Positions 20,945 to 34,615 of a DNA stretch of 64,000 bases are shown piece after piece. The position numbers and the translations under genes were made by a program. Where the stretch lies: assembly GCF_027580225.2 (NCBI RefSeq), contig NC_073342.2, positions 11,342,501-11,406,500 on the forward strand, read 5' to 3'. Position 1 is the first letter of the stretch; each line of letters opens with the position of its first letter. Source of the stretch: Misgurnus anguillicaudatus. Its lineage: Eukaryota; Chordata; Actinopteri; Cypriniformes; Cobitidae. The notes beneath the pieces are model-generated. The model saw only the letters and a program-made list of their open reading frames with translations. It searched no databases and was not told where the DNA came from.

Positions 20945-21617
20945 AGCTGTGCAGGGGCGCTGCTAAGGATTTTGGGCCCCATGAAAAGAATCTTGACAGG
21001 GCCCCCAACACAGCTGAGACTTTTTCATATTAATTTAGATAAAATCATGCACTTTTATGGTATTTTGACTACCAATGGGGTGAGAAATTTTTACTTGAAT
21101 TAAGTGTTTAAGAAAAAAGAAATCTTATTTAAAAAAAATGTCTCACCCCATTGGCAGATCATTTTGCTTGTTTTAAGGACAATTTCACTTAATTGTATAT
21201 TAATTTGTCTTCAAACTAGACTCGTTTACTTAGGCCATTTTGCTCATCAAGAAAAAGCTTCTTAATTTAAGAATTTTTAGATATTTCACCCGAAAACAAG
21301 ACAAAAATACTAAGTAAGAAAGTTTTGTGCATAAAACAAGCAAAAAATCTGCCAATGGGCTAAGCTAATTTTTCTTGAATTTTTCTTTAATTTTGTGTTT
21401 AAGAGAAATGTTTTTTTCTTGCTTACCCCGTTGGCAGATTTTTTTGCTTGTTTTATGCACAAAATCACTTAAATTTAATATTTTTGGTCTAAAAACTAGA
21501 TTTATTGTCTTGGGTCGTTTTGCTCATCATGAAAAAGCATCTTGATTTAAGAAATTTTAGATATTTTTACTGAAAACAAGACAAAAATACTACTGAAAAT
21601 CATTATTTTTGCAGTGT
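20945..21617. repeat. Two abutting repeat fragments
   Basis: 20945-21015 (AGGGGCGCTGCTAAGGATT, then GGGCCCCATG) resembles the inverted sequence at 35830-36055. From about 21060 to 21617 a different element follows, with several inverted copies of CTCACCCCATTGGCAG-like and AAAACAAGACAAAAATACTA-like blocks. It ends in TTATTTTTGCAGTG, a typical CACTGCAAAAA terminus. The left terminus was not found. Confidence 0.45.
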
Positions 21618-22194
21618 GGTAATTATCTTTAACACTAGAACGAAGGCATCATTTTGACCGTTTTGAAATTTGCATAGTCAATAACTTTGTCTAAATAAAT
21701 CATAAAGCCTTCTGCTCCCTGACTTTTCCTAAAACTACATGAATTTTCATTTAAAGTAGTTTAAATATTGATTGTGTGAATAAAACAGAAATATAATAAT
21801 TTCTATCTATAACGTCCACAGTCATTTTGTGCTGTTTAAATTGAGTTTTGCCGAGTCGATCTGAATCAGATAATGTGAAAGTATTACAACTCCACATTAG
21901 GGGTGTGCAGCGGCGTCAGTATTTGTATCTGTAACAATCTCAAAATCTTTATCTAAATTAATAAATAATCAGATATTCATTTAAAATTTCAAATAACATT
22001 AAAACTGCAAGCAGTGATGGAAGGGCCCTCGCACACCTGACACCGCCACGCCGTGGCATAAGAATTAAAGGGAACAGTAGTAAATAGGCATTTAAGCATG
22101 TAAACATAGGTGAACCATTTGAAAGTGTAGTATAATGTGCCACATTTCCTGTTGCTAATTACAAATGACAGCGAGGTAGCATCGTGTAAGATAG

Positions 22195-22195
22195 C

Positions 22196-22241
<46 letters not shown>

Positions 22242-22252
22242 GAGTGTGTGTG
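22195..22252. repeat. (AG)n / (GT)n microsatellite
   Basis: About 18 GA dinucleotides followed by GTGAGTGAGCGAGTGTGTGT. Confidence 0.95.
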
Positions 22253-22429
22253 AATATGAGTGACTACATGTAAATATTGGCACGTAGATGTGTTCTGTCC
22301 AGGACTCTTATCAATCATGTGAAGTTTGGGACAAATCCGACATTGCATTATCATTGTAAACATGTTACTTCCTGTTACCAGCTGGTGGCGCTATGACCGT
22401 AACTGACTATTGGCATCATAAGTGACTAT

Positions 22430-23829
22430 CAGTGATGGGAGTAACGCGTTACTGTAACTCCACTATTTTTTTAAATCAAGTAACGCAATTACAATTACTG
22501 AAATTTAAATGAGTTCGTTACTCGCGTTACTCTATTTTGTAAAAAATAGACAAGACATATCTGACGTCGCAGGACCGTAGTTGGCGGCGCAATGATTCAT
22601 TACACTTCATCATAGCTGACAGTGCATATAGAATGAACATGAAAAATCTAAACGGGACAACATACCTTTGTTTAAAAATTGTGCGCAAGTCATAATCCAT
22701 CCGGTCTCATGTTTGTAAATTATCTTCACCAAGCAATCGCTGTATGACATCAACTTGCATTTGTAGTCCACAAAGGTAATAAATCTAAGAAATGTTCATA
22801 TATTCTTAGATGTTTACATCGGCTTCATGGAAGAGAACGATCCGCGATTGTTGTTTCCACTAAAATATTCACACTGCGGTGTACACCCGTGTTAAAACTC
22901 CATAGTATGTGTGAGCTCGCTTTTAGTTTTAGTTTCAGTCTCTCCGTATCCGAACAAAAAATCCACTCGCTCTGTGTCCGTCTGACAAAACAATCCACTC
23001 GCTCTGTGTCCGTCCGACAAAACAATCCACGTAGCCTACTCCGTTTTCTGAATAAATATCTTCCTTTAATCCTGTGTATCATTTAAATCCAACAGAAAAC
23101 AAACAATATATGACCAAAGAGCGCAGTCCCTGCGGCAAGCTTCACAAGCTGTGTTCCAATTCAAGGGCTGCACCCTACTAAGCATGCAATAAAAGGTGAG
23201 CACTCGGCCATTCAAGGCGCTCAGAAGTTCGCGAAGAGAACTGAAATGAGACGGTCTAACCTTCGGAGGACCCATAATTTGCCTCATCTGCTGCATGCGC
23301 ATCGCGCCTGTCAGCAGGACACAGCGGAGACGTTTCTAACTTATTAAAATAAATATGAAATCAGAAAAATTATAATTTATTTTACAAAATTTGACATGTT
23401 GACACAATTGTCTCCAAATTTTTAAAGAGACACTACACAATTTTAACACATTTTATATTTTTGTAAACATGCAGAATATTTGTCTAAATGGTCTAAATGA
23501 TATACATAAATAAACTAAGTTTACATATTAAGATAATTTCTAACAAAAATATTCAAAGGTTGAATCTAAAGCAAAATAGGCTCCTACAGTATGTGATATA
23601 TTAGAGTCTTACGTGTAAAATAGCCCATCCATATAATTTTACTGTTTGACTGTTCAGTACTGTTCATATTTACATTTAAAAAGCAGACATAAAAGTAACT
23701 TAAAAGTTACTTTTCTAAGTAACTAATTACTTTTGATATACAGTAACCGGTAGAGTAATTCCGTTACTTTTAAAAGAAGTAATTAGTAACTAACGAATTA
23801 CTAATTTTTTAGTAACTTGCCCAACACTG
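22430..23829. mobile_element. hAT non-autonomous element, 1.4 kb, 8-bp target duplication
   Basis: It starts CAGTGATGGGAGTAACGCG and ends AGTAACTTGCCCAACACTG. The outer bases form imperfect inverted repeats (CAGTGATGGG / CCCAACACTG), with GTAAC-rich subterminal stretches inverted between the two ends. Both flanks read GTGACTAT (22422-22429 and 23830-23837), the 8-bp duplication of hAT insertion. The interior (22560-23340) has only short open frames and no dimerisation or RNase-H-like transposase motifs. Confidence 0.85.
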
Positions 23830-24660
23830 GTGACTATTGACATGTAGATGTGTTCAGTCCAGGACTCTTATTAATCATGTAAAGTTAGGGAAAGATCGGT
23901 CATTGCATAATCAGTGTAAACATGTCACTTCCTGTTGTCAGCTGGTGGCGCTATAACCATAAGTGACTATTGACATGTAGATGTATTCAGTCCAGGACTC
24001 TTATTAATCATGTGAAGTTTGGGACAGATCAGACATTGCATAATCAGTGTAAACATGTCACTTCCTGTTGTCAGCTGGTGGAGCTATAACCATAAGTGAC
24101 TATTGACATGTAGATGTGTTCAGTCCAGGACTCTTATTAATAATGTGAAGTAAGGGAAAGATCAGACATTGCATAATCAGTGTAAACATGTCACTTCCTG
24201 TTGCCAGCTGGTGGCGCTATAACCATAAGTGACTATTGACATGTAGATTTCTTCAGTCCAGGACTCTTATTAATAATGTGAAGTAAGGGAAAGATCGGAC
24301 ATTGCATAATCAGTGTAAACATGTCACTTCCTCTCGCCAGCTGGTCGCTCTATCACCTTACGTGACCATTGACATGTAGATCTGTTCAGTCCAGGACTCT
24401 TATTAATCATGTGAAGTTTGGGACAGATCAGACATTGGATAATCATTGTAAACATGTCACTTCCTGTTGCCAGCTGGTGGCGCTATAACCATAAGTGACT
24501 ATTGACATGTAGATGTGTTCAGTCCAGGACTCTTATTAATCATGTGAAGTTTGGGACAGATCAGACATTGGATAATCATTGTAAACATGTCACTTCCTGT
24601 TGCCAGCTGGTGGCGCTATAACCATAAGTGACTATTGACATGTAGATGTGTTCAGGTCAT
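23830..24660. repeat. 132-bp tandem repeat inside the Helentron-like element
   Basis: Six to seven head-to-tail copies of about 132 bp share GTGACTATTGACATGTAGATG, each with ATGTCACTTCCTGTTGCCAG and TGGTGGCGCTATAACCATAA. Starts are near 23830, 23965, 24098, 24229, 24364, 24495 and 24628. One further copy lies left of the hAT insertion, showing that the hAT jumped into the array. Confidence 0.8.
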
Positions 24661-25723
24661 GAATCTTAGCAATCATGTGAAGTTTGGGACAGATCGGACA
24701 CTGTATGCCTGAGTTCCAGCAACCTGTTTCATAGCGAAACATCAAACTTTGGCTGGCCGAAATAGACACAAATTTTAATATAGAATCAAATCCTTCGCAA
24801 TTTAGCATCACAAAGGCCTTAAGATGAGACTCGCCAAATATGATGATGATCCGACGAAAACTGTAGGAGGAGTTAGTTAAAGTATGACTGCTGGAAATGA
24901 GAAAAACTGAGCCAAAATCTGAGAAATAATTCAAAATAGCTGACTTCCTGTTTGGTTTAGGGCATTGCTCCAAGAGACTTTTTTGTAGGGCTTGTAATAA
25001 TACATGAGCATACCGAAATTCGTACATGTAAGTTAAACACAGTCCAAGGGCTGCTTCATTCAATATTTGAAAGTGGCGCTAAAACATGTTCCTTCAGGTT
25101 GCCAGCTGGTGGCGCTATGGCTATAAATTAAAATTGTTATGTAGATGTGTTCAGGTCAGGACTCTTAGCAATCATGTGAAATTTGGGACAGATCGGACAT
25201 TGTATGCAATTCCAGCAACTTCCTGTTTCATTGGAAAACATCAAATTTTGTCGGGCCAGAACCGACACAAATTTTTATGTAGAGTCAAATCCTTCGCAAT
25301 TTAGCATCACAAAGGCCTTAAGATGACACTCACCAAATATGAAGATGATCCGACGAAAACTGTAGGAGGAGTTAGTTAAAGTATGACGTCTGGAAATGAC
25401 AAAAACTGCGCCCAAATCACAAAAATAACTCCGAATAGCTGACTTCCTGTTTGGTTTACGGCTTCGCTCCAAGAGACTTTTTTGTAGGTCTTGTCATGCT
25501 ACAGACGCGTACCGAATTTCGTAATTGTACGTCAAACACAGTCCGAGGGCTGCTTCGTTGAAAATTTGTAGGTGGCGCTATAGAGCCATTTTCTCACGCC
25601 TAATTCTAAAGCCTACACCACATGTAAATTTTCATCACTCTTGACATCTGTGCAAAATTTCATGAGTTTTCGAGTATGTTTAGGCCCTCTAAAGTCCCGC
25701 TGAAGTCGGAGAAAAAGAAAAAA

Positions 25724-26590
25724 AATTAAAGCTGCAAGCAGCGATGGAAGGGCCCTCGCACACATGTGCACCGCTACCCTATGGCCTTAGTAAAGCTGTG
25801 AACCAGGGGGATATGCATTTAAGTGGGTAAATATAGGTGGATATTCAAAAGAACTTTGATTTGTAACACAGTGTAAAACCTGACATTTCCTGCTGCCAGC
25901 AGGTGGCGCTACAACTTTTATTGAATATTACCATGTTGATTTGTTCAGGCCAGGACACTTATCAAACATGTGACCCGTTGGTCAGATTAGACATTGTAAG
26001 CCTGAGTTACAACAACTTCCTGTTTTATGGCGAAAAACCAACATTTGGCAGGCTGCCACGGACACACCTTCCAATGAAAACTCAAGATCTCCGCAATTTA
26101 GCATCGCAAAGGCCTTTAGATGACACGAACGAAATATGGTTTTAATCTAATGAAATCTGTAGGAAGAGTTTATTAAAGTCCGAAGCCCAGAAATAGCAAA
26201 ATTTGCACTCAAATTAAAGAGGAAATTTAAAATGGCTGACTTCCTGTGGGGTAAAGAGCTTGGCTCCAAGAGACTTTTTTGTAGGTCTTAGAGTGATACA
26301 TGATCCTACCGCATTTCGGATCTGTACGTTTAACGTAGTGGGGGGGGGCTGCTCTCTTGAATTTTTGTAGGTGGCGCTATAGAGCCATTTTTACACCCCC
26401 AGTTATTAAGCCTATTTCAAATAAAATAGTTTGCCACTTTTGACACGTGTGCAACGTTTCATGACTTTTTGAGCTTGTTTCGCCCCTCAAAAATGCGATT
26501 CACTTTGGAGAAGAAGAAGAATAAATAATAATAATAATAAACAGAGCAAAAACAATAGGGTCCTCACACCCCGGTGTGCTCGGGCCCTAA
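25724..26590 (-). mobile_element. Helentron-like element, short complete copy
   Basis: The left (3') edge ATTAAAGCTGCAAGCAGCG is followed by ATGGAAGGGCCCTCGCAC. The right (5') edge is CCCCGGTGTGCTCGGGCCCTAA. The inverted pair GGGCCCTCGCAC / GGTGTGCTCGGGCCC is asymmetric: terminal at the 5' end, about 30 bp inside at the 3' end. An (ATA)n run precedes the 5' end. At 867 bp it is the smallest copy in the block with both ends. Confidence 0.7.
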
Positions 26591-28770
26591 TTAAAGCTGC
26601 AAGCAGCGATGGAAGGGCCCTCGCACGCATGTGCACCGCTACCCTATGGCATTAGTAAAGCAGTGAACCAGGGGGATATGAATTAAAGTGGGTAAATACA
26701 GGTGGATATTCAAAGGGAAACTGATGTGCCACACCGCCTGTGTGCAGCAGGTGGTGCTATGACTGAAGCTGAATATTGGCATTGAAATGTGTTCAGGCCA
26801 AGAACCTTATCAAACATGTGAAGTCTGGGGCAGATCGAACAATGTATGTCTGAATGACAACAGCTTCCTGTTTCATGGCGAAACATCACACTTTGCCAGG
26901 CCGCCACGGACACGCCCTTCAACGAAAAGTCAAGATATTCACAATTTATCACCGCAGAGGGCTTTACATCAATCAAACCAAATATGATGATGATTTGATT
27001 AAATCTCTAAGAGCAGTAAATCATAGTGTAAAACATGGTATTTCCTGCTACCTCTTGATGGCGCTATGACTGAAGCTGAATATTGGCATTGAAATGTGTT
27101 CAGGCCAAGACCCTAATCAAACATGTGAAGCGTGTGGCAGATTGGACATTGTATACCTGAGTTAGAGCCACTTCCTGTTTCATGGCGAAAACGCAGAAAT
27201 TTGGCAGCCCGCCACGGACACACCCTCCAACGAAAAGTCAAGATCTCTGCAATTTAGCGTCGCAAAGGCCTTTAGATAAGACCGACCAAATATGACGATG
27301 ATCGGATTAAATCTGTAGGAGGAGTTTCTTGCAGTATGAAGCCTGGAAATGACCAAATTTGCACAAAAATCAAGGCAAAAATTCAACATGGCTGACTTCC
27401 TGTGGGGTTTAGAGCTTCGCTCCAAGAGACTTTTTTGTAGGTCTTGGGGTGATAGATGATCCTACCAAATTTCGTATCTGTACATTTTTCGTAGCGGGGG
27501 GGCTGTTCGCTTGAAATTTTGCAGGTGGCGCTATCGAGCCATTTCTACATGCCCACTTCTGGCGCCTATGCCACATGTAAATTTTCGCCACTTCTGACAT
27601 GTGTGCAACGTTTTATGACTTTTTGGGCTTGTTTAGCCTGTCAAAAATGCGATTCATTTACCGATACTTTGCAAGGCCGCCACGGACACGCCCTTTAATG
27701 AAAAGTCAAGGTCGTTGCTTTTTATCATCACACAAGGTCTTGAGATTACACTGGTGAAATATGATGTTGATATAGTTAAATATCTAAGAGCAGAAAATCA
27801 CAGCGTAAAACATGGTATTTCCTGCTGCCTCTAGGTGGCGCTATGAGTGTTACTGAATTATGCCATGTTGATGTGTTCAGGCCTGGACCCTTATCAAACG
27901 TGTGAAGTCAGGGGCAGATCGGACATTGTATGCCTGAGTTATAACAACTTCCTGTTTCATGGCGAAACATCACACTTTGCCAGGCCGCCACGGACACGCC
28001 CTTCAACGAAAAGTCAAGATCTTCGCAATTTATCAAGGAAAAGGGCTTAACATCAGTCAGACCAAATATGATGATGATTTGATTAAATCTCTAAGAGCAG
28101 TAAATCAGAGCATAAAACATGGTATTTCCTCCTACCTCTAGGTGGCGCTATGAGTGAAGTTGAATATTGGCATTGAAATGTGTTCAGGCCAAGACCCTTA
28201 TCAAACGTATGAAGCGTGGGGCAGATTGGACATTGTATGCCTGAGTTAGAGCCACTTCCTGTTTCATGGCGAAAATGCCGAAATTTGTCAGGCCGCCACG
28301 GACACACCCTCTGACGAAAAGTCAAGATCTCCGCAATTTAACATCGCAAAGGCCTTTAGATGAGATTGACCAAATATGACGATGATCGGATTAAATCTGT
28401 AGGAGGAGTTCGTTAAAGTATGAAGGCTGTAAATGACCAAATTTGCACAAAAATCAAGGCAAAAATTCAAAATGGCGGACTTCCTGTTGGGTTTAGAGCT
28501 TCGCTCCAAGAGACTTTTTTGTAGGTCTTGGGGTGATAGATGATCCTACCAAATTTCGTATCTGTACGTTTTTCGTAGCGGGGGGGCTGTTCTCTTGAAA
28601 TTTTGCAGGTGGCGCTATCGAGCCATTTCTACACGCCCACTTCTGGCGCCTATGCCACATGTAAATTTTCGCCACTCCTGACATGTGTGCAAAATTTCAT
28701 GAGTTTTCGAGCATGTTTCGCCCCTCAAAAATGCGATTCACTTTGGAGAAGAAGAAGAATAAATAATAAA
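26591..28770 (-). mobile_element. Helentron-like element, 3' part interrupted by the next copy
   Basis: It begins head-to-tail directly after the previous copy (CCCTAA|TTAAAGCTGC). The body is a degenerate tandem of the GGTGGCGCTATGA... and CGGACACGCCC... blocks. It breaks off in the AATAATAAA run where the copy at 28771 is inserted, and its 5' end would be one of those at 34.6 kb. Confidence 0.6.
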
Positions 28771-31093
28771 TATAGCTGCAAGCAGCGATGGCGGGCCCTC
28801 GCACGTTTTTTTACCGCTACACGGTGCGTCCGAGAAAACGATGCACGGTGGGCAAGGGCATCAAGTGGGTAAATATCAGTGGGCTATTTCATGTTGTTAC
28901 TGACCCATTTGGGGACTGTAGGTAAAAGAAACCCCACATTTTAGACAAACGGGGGCGCTAGTGAGCCACTAGATAGACACGCCTTTATCTGACCTTTTTG
29001 TCAACACTTAACAGCCGACAACTCTGATGTGTTTACCAAAATATGCCTGAAATAAAAGTGAAGTTTGACACGTTGCCATGGCAACAGCGTTCGAGATGTC
29101 AAAAATCCCTTCGCAATTTATCATCTACAATGTCTCAGCATCATGTTGACCACTTTTGGTGTCAATCGCATAAACATTCTAGGAGGAGTATTTAAAAAAA
29201 CATCACATGGAACTGTCAAAAAAATCAACCTTTGTGACTGCAACACTTCCTGGCGCCTGGTGGTGGCGCTATACCCGAGACTCACAATAGGCACATCGAT
29301 GCGATCAGAATCTTCAGACGAACAAACACCCCGTGTGTCATCACAATAAGACATTTTTTACCTTAGATATTAGACACTTCCTGTTTCTCTGATTTCGCCA
29401 TGAATTTGTCGCCTCACCATGACAGAACCGTTCGAGATATCAAAAATCCCTTCGCAATTTAGCAAGAAAAATGTCTCGGCATCATGTTCACCACGTTTGG
29501 TGTCAATCCCATGAATCCCCTAGAAGGAGTATTCAAAAGTTCACCGTATGCATTTTTGAAACCATCCAAAATGGCCGACTTCCTGTTGGGCGGAGCTAAT
29601 AGGTTTGATTGTGAAAGTTGTTCGGGTCGATGGGATCTATATACGTACCAACTCTCGTTAATGTGCGTACATGTTTGCCCGATTTGTGCACCAATAATTT
29701 TTTTGCATTATAGGAGGCGCAACAGAGCCCTACTGCCACGCCCGTGTTCCAGCGTTTGCCCGGTCCTAATGGCCGATGACTTTGAGGTCTGTACCAAATT
29801 CCCGGTGTTTTCGAGCATGTTAAGGCACCCAAAGTGCATGCCAAGTGCTTAAATATGCCTGAAAATGAAACTAAAATTTGACGTGTTGCCATGGGAGCAG
29901 CGTTCAAGATATCAAAAATCCCTTCGCAATTTATCATCTACAATGCCTCAGCATCATGTTGACCACTTTTGGTGTCAATCGCATAAAAATCCTAGGAGGA
30001 GTATTTAAAAGTTCACCGCATGCAACTGTCAAAAAATCCACCTTTTGTGACTGCCACACTTCCTGTTGCCTGTTGGTGGCGCTATACCCGAGACTCACAA
30101 TAGGCACATCGATGCGATCGGAATCATTGGCCGAACATACACACTGCGTTTCATCCCAATAAGACATTTTTTTGCTTTAGATATTAGACACTTCCTGTTT
30201 CTCTGAATTCGCCATAAATTTGTCGCCTCGCCATGGCAACACCGTTAGAGATATCAAAAATCCTTTCGCAATTGAGCAAGTCCAATGTCTCAGCATCATC
30301 TTCACCACGTTTGGTGTCAATCGTATGAATTCCTTAGGAGAAGTATTTAAAAGTTCATGACTGACACACTTCCTGGCGCCTGTTGGTGGCGCTATACCCG
30401 GGAGTCACAATAGGCACATCGATGCGATCGGAATCTTCAGACGAACAAACACCCCGAATGGCATCACAATAAGACATTTTTTGGCTTAGATATTAGACAC
30501 TTCCTGTTTCTCTAAATTCGCCATGACTTTGTCACCTCGCCATGGCAGAACCGTTCGAGATATCAAAAATCCCTTCGCAATTTAGCAAGTACAATGTCTT
30601 GACATCATGATCACCACGTTTGGTGTCAATCCCATGAATCCTCTAGGAGGAGTATTTAAAAGTTCACCGCATGCATTTTTTAAACATTCCAAAATTGCAG
30701 ACTTCCTGTTTGGCGGAGCTAAAATGTTAGAGGGCGAAAGTTGTTCGGGTCGATGAGATCTATATGCGTACCAACTCTCGTACATGTGCGTACATATTTG
30801 CCCGATCTGTGCACCAATGTTTTTTTTTGCATTACAGGGGGCGCTACAGAGCCCCTGTGCCACGCCCGTGTTCCAGCCTTTGCCCGTTCGCAATGACGGA
30901 CGACTTTGACGTCTGTGCCAAATTTCAAGAGTTTTCAAGTATGTTTAGGCACCCAAAATGCCCAAAAGTGTTAAAAAAAATAAAAATAATAATAAAAAAA
31001 AAAAAAATAATAATAAATCCTAAGAAAAACAATAGGGCTTCGCACCTTTCGGTGCAGGCCATTCTGGCCTGCTCCTCGGTGCTCGGGCCCTAA
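28771..31093 (-). mobile_element. Helentron-like element, second subfamily, complete
   Basis: The 3' edge is TATAGCTGCAAGCAGCG then ATGGCGGGCCCTCGCACG. The 5' edge, read on the minus strand, is TTAGGGCCCGAGCACCGAGG then two hairpins (GCAGGCC-AGAAT-GGCCTGC and GCACC-GAAA-GGTGC). The interior has three degenerate copies of a block with CGATGCGATCGGAATC and TTCGCAATTTA. No open frame is coding-like. Confidence 0.7.
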
Positions 31094-32504
31094 ATATAGC
31101 TGCAAGCAGCGATGGCGGGCCCTCGCACGTTATTTTTCCGCTACACGGTGCGTCCGAGAAAACGATGCACGGTGGGCAAGGGCCTCAAGTGGGTAAATAT
31201 CAGTGGGCTAATGAATGTTGTTACTGACCCATTTGGGGACTGTAGGTAAAAGAAACCCCACATTTTAGACAAACGGGGGGGGGGGGCTAGTCAGCCACTA
31301 AATAGACACGCCTTTATCTGACCTTTTTGTCAACACTTAACTGCCAACAACTCTGATGTGTGTGCCAAATTTAAAGTTAATCCAAACACGCCAAGAGCCT
31401 TAAAAAAGCCTTAAATAAAAGTAAAGTCTGACGCGTTGCCATGGGAACAGCGTTCGAGATGTCAAAAATTCCTTCGCAATTTAGCATCTCCAATGTCTCA
31501 GCATCATGTTGACCACTTCTGGTGTCAATCGAATGAATATTCTAGAAGGAGTATTTAAAAGTTCACTGCATGGAACTGAATGGCTTCAATATGCCTTTAA
31601 AATGAAAGTAAAGTTTGACACGTTGCCATGGGAACAGCATTCGAGATATCAAAAATCCCTTCGCAATTTATCATCTACAATGTCTCAGCATCATGTTGAC
31701 CACTTTTGGTGTCAATCGAATGAATATCCTAGAAGGAGTATTTAAAAGAACATCGGATGGAACTGTCAAAAAAATCCACCTTTGTGACTGACACACTTCC
31801 TGGCGCCTGGTGGTGGCGCTATACCCGAGACTCACAATAGGCACATCGATGCGATCGGAATCTTCAGACGAACAAACACCCCGCGTGTCATCACAATAAG
31901 ACATTTTTTGCCTTAGATATTAGACACTTCCTGTTTCTCTGATTTCGCCATGACTTTGTCGCTTCGCCATGGCAGAACCGTTCGAGATATCAAAAATCCC
32001 TTCGCAATTTAGCAAGTACAATGTCTCGACATCATGATCACCACGTTTGGTGTCAATCCCATGAATCCCCTAGAAGGAGTATTCAAAAGTTCACCGCATG
32101 CATTTTTTAAACAATCCGAAATAGCCGACTTCCTGTTGAGCGGAGCTTAAATGTTAGAGGGCGAAAGTTGTTCGGGTCGATGAGATCTATATGTGTACCA
32201 ACTCTCGTACATGTGCGTACATTTTTGCCCAATCTGTGCACCAATGTTTGTTTTTAAATTACAGGGGGCGCTACAGAGCTCCCTTGCCACGCCCGTATTC
32301 CAGCCTTTGCATGAGCCTAGTGGCACGCGACTCTGACGTGTGTGCCAAATTTCAAGACTTTTCGAGTATGTTAAGGCTCCCAAATTAGCACAAGTGTTGA
32401 AAAAAATAAAAAATAAAAAAATAATAAATTCGAGCAAAAACAATAGGGCTTCGCACCTTTCGGTGCAGGCCATTCTGGCCTGCTCCTCGGTGCTCGGGCC
32501 CTAA
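31094..32504 (-). mobile_element. Helentron-like element, second subfamily, complete short copy
   Basis: It is joined head-to-tail to the previous copy at CCCTAA|ATATAGC and has the same 3' and 5' terminal structures. At about 1.4 kb it is a shortened version with fewer internal blocks and a poly-G tract at 31276. Confidence 0.7.
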
Positions 32505-34513
32505 TTAAAGCTGCAAGCAGCGATGGAAGGGCCCTCGCACGCATGTGCACCGCCACCCTATGGCATTAGTAAAGCAGTAAACCAGGGGGGTATGAATTAA
32601 AGTGGGTAAATATAGGTGGATATTCAAAGGGAAACTGATGTGCCACACCGCCTGTGTGCAGCAGGTGGTGCTATGACTGAAGCTGAATATTGGCATTGAA
32701 ATGTGTTCAGGCCAAGAACCTTATCAAACATGTGAAGTCTGGGGCAGATCGAACAATGTATGTCTAAATTACAACAGCTTCCTGTTTCATGGCGAAACAT
32801 CACACTTTGACAGGCCACAACGGACACGCCCCTTTAACGAAATGTCAAGATCTTCACAATTTATCATTGTGAAGTCCCTAAGTTCAGACTGACCAAATAT
32901 GATGATGATCTGAATACATTTCAATGAGCAGTAAATCACAGTGTAAAACATGTCATTTCCTGCTTCCAGCAGGTGGCGCTATAACTTTTACTGAATATTG
33001 CCATGTTGATGTGTTCAGGACAGGACAAATATCAAACTTGTGAAGCGTGGGTCAGATTGGACATTTTAAACCTGAGTTAGAACAACTTCCTGTTTCATTG
33101 AGAAACACAGAAATTTGGCAAGCCGCCACATACACACCCTCCATTGAAATGTCAAGATCTCCGCAATTTAGCATTTAGAGACTTTTTTGTAGGTCTTGGG
33201 GTGATACATGATCCTACCGCATTTCGTATCTGTGCGATTAACGTAGCGGGGGGGCTGCTCTACTGAATTTTTGTAGGTGGCGCTATAGAGCCATTTTAAC
33301 ACCCCAAGTTCTAAAGCCTATATCACATGAAAATATTTGCCACTTTTGACACGTGTGCAACGTTTCATGACTTTTTGAGCTTGTTTAGGCTGTCAAAAAT
33401 GGGATTCATTTAGCGATACTTTGCGAGGCCGCAACGGACACGCCCTTTAACGAAAAGTCAAGGTCGTTGCTATTTATCATCACACAAGGTCTTGAGATTA
33501 GACTGATGAAATATGATGTTGATATGGTTAAATCTCTAAGAGCAGGAAGTCACAGCATAAAAGGTGGTATTTCCTGCTGCCTCTAGGTGGCGCTATGACT
33601 GATACTGAATTATGCCATGTTGATGTGTTCAGGCCGGGACCCTTATGAAACGTGTGAAGTTGGGGGCAGATCGGACTATGTATGTCTGAATTACAACAGC
33701 TTCCTGTTTCATGGTGAAACATCACACTTTGCCAGGCTGCCACGGACACGCCCTTCAACGAAAAGTCAAGATCTTTGCAATTTATCACCGCAACAGGCTT
33801 AACATCAGTCAGACCAAATATGATGATGATTTGATTAAATCTCTAAGAGCAGTAAATCACAGCGTAAAACATGGTATTTCCTCCTACCTCTAGGTGGCGC
33901 TATGAGGGAAGTTGAATATTGGCATTGAAATGTGTTCAGGCCAAGACCCTTATCAAACGTATGAAGCGTGGGGTAGATTGGACATTGTATGCCTGAGTTA
34001 GAGCCACTTCCTGTTTCATGGCGAAAATGCAGAAATTTGTCAGGCCGCCACGGACAAACCCTCTGACGAAAAGTCAAGATCTCCGCAATTTAACATCGCA
34101 AAGGCCTTTAGATGAGATTGACCAAATATGACGATGATCGGATTAAATCTGTAGGAGGAGTTTGTTAAAGTATGAAGCCTGGAAATGACCAAATTTGCAC
34201 AAAAATCAAGGCAAAAATTCAAAATGGCGGACTTCCTGTTGGGTTTAGAGCTTCGCTCCAAGAGACTTTTTTGTAGGTCTGGGGGTGATAGATGATCCTA
34301 CCAAATTTCGTATCTGTACGTTTTTCGTAGCGGGGGGGCTGTTCTCTTGAAATTTTGCAGGTGGCGCTATCGAGCCATTTCTACACGCCCACTTCTGACG
34401 CCTATACTACATGTAAATTTTCGCCACTTCTGACATGTGTGCAAAATTTCATGAGTTTTCGAGCATGTTTCGCCCCTCAAAAATGCGATTCACTTTGGAG
34501 AAGAAGAAGAATA

Positions 34514-34567
<54 letters not shown>

Positions 34568-34615
34568 CGGAGCAAAAACAATAGGGTCCTCGCACCCTGG
34601 TGTGCTCGGGCCCTA
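32505..34615 (-). mobile_element. Helentron-like element, first subfamily, complete
   Basis: 3' edge TTAAAGCTGCAAGCAGCG, then ATGGAAGGGCCCTCGCACG; 5' edge GGTGTGCTCGGGCCCTAA, preceded by a long (AAT)n run at 34512-34566. The interior closely follows the copy at 26591-28770. Confidence 0.7.
34512..34566. repeat. (AAT)n microsatellite
   Basis: About 17 AAT units inside the 5' region of a Helentron-like copy, the same position where all copies carry an (ATT)n-type run. Confidence 0.95.

Larger units (their letters stand above)
21998..25723 (-). mobile_element. Helentron-like element, 3' segment with 132-bp tandem
   Basis: Its own 3' end is the left edge: ACTGC-AA-GCAGT hairpin, then GATGGAAGGGCCCTCGCAC, whose GGGCCC-containing part is the inner inverted repeat of the 5' end GGGCCCGAGCACC. 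The body holds repeats of the CTTCCTGTTGCCAGCTGGTGGCGCTAT block. It is interrupted by a hAT element (22430-23829). No gene. Its 5' counterpart may be one of the 5' ends at 34.6 kb, with the other copies nested between; this pairing is inference. Confidence 0.65.

Noticed and set aside
22825..23302. Possible transposase gene inside the 1.4-kb hAT
   Set aside because: Only frames under 90 codons, with no hAT dimerisation or catalytic motifs.
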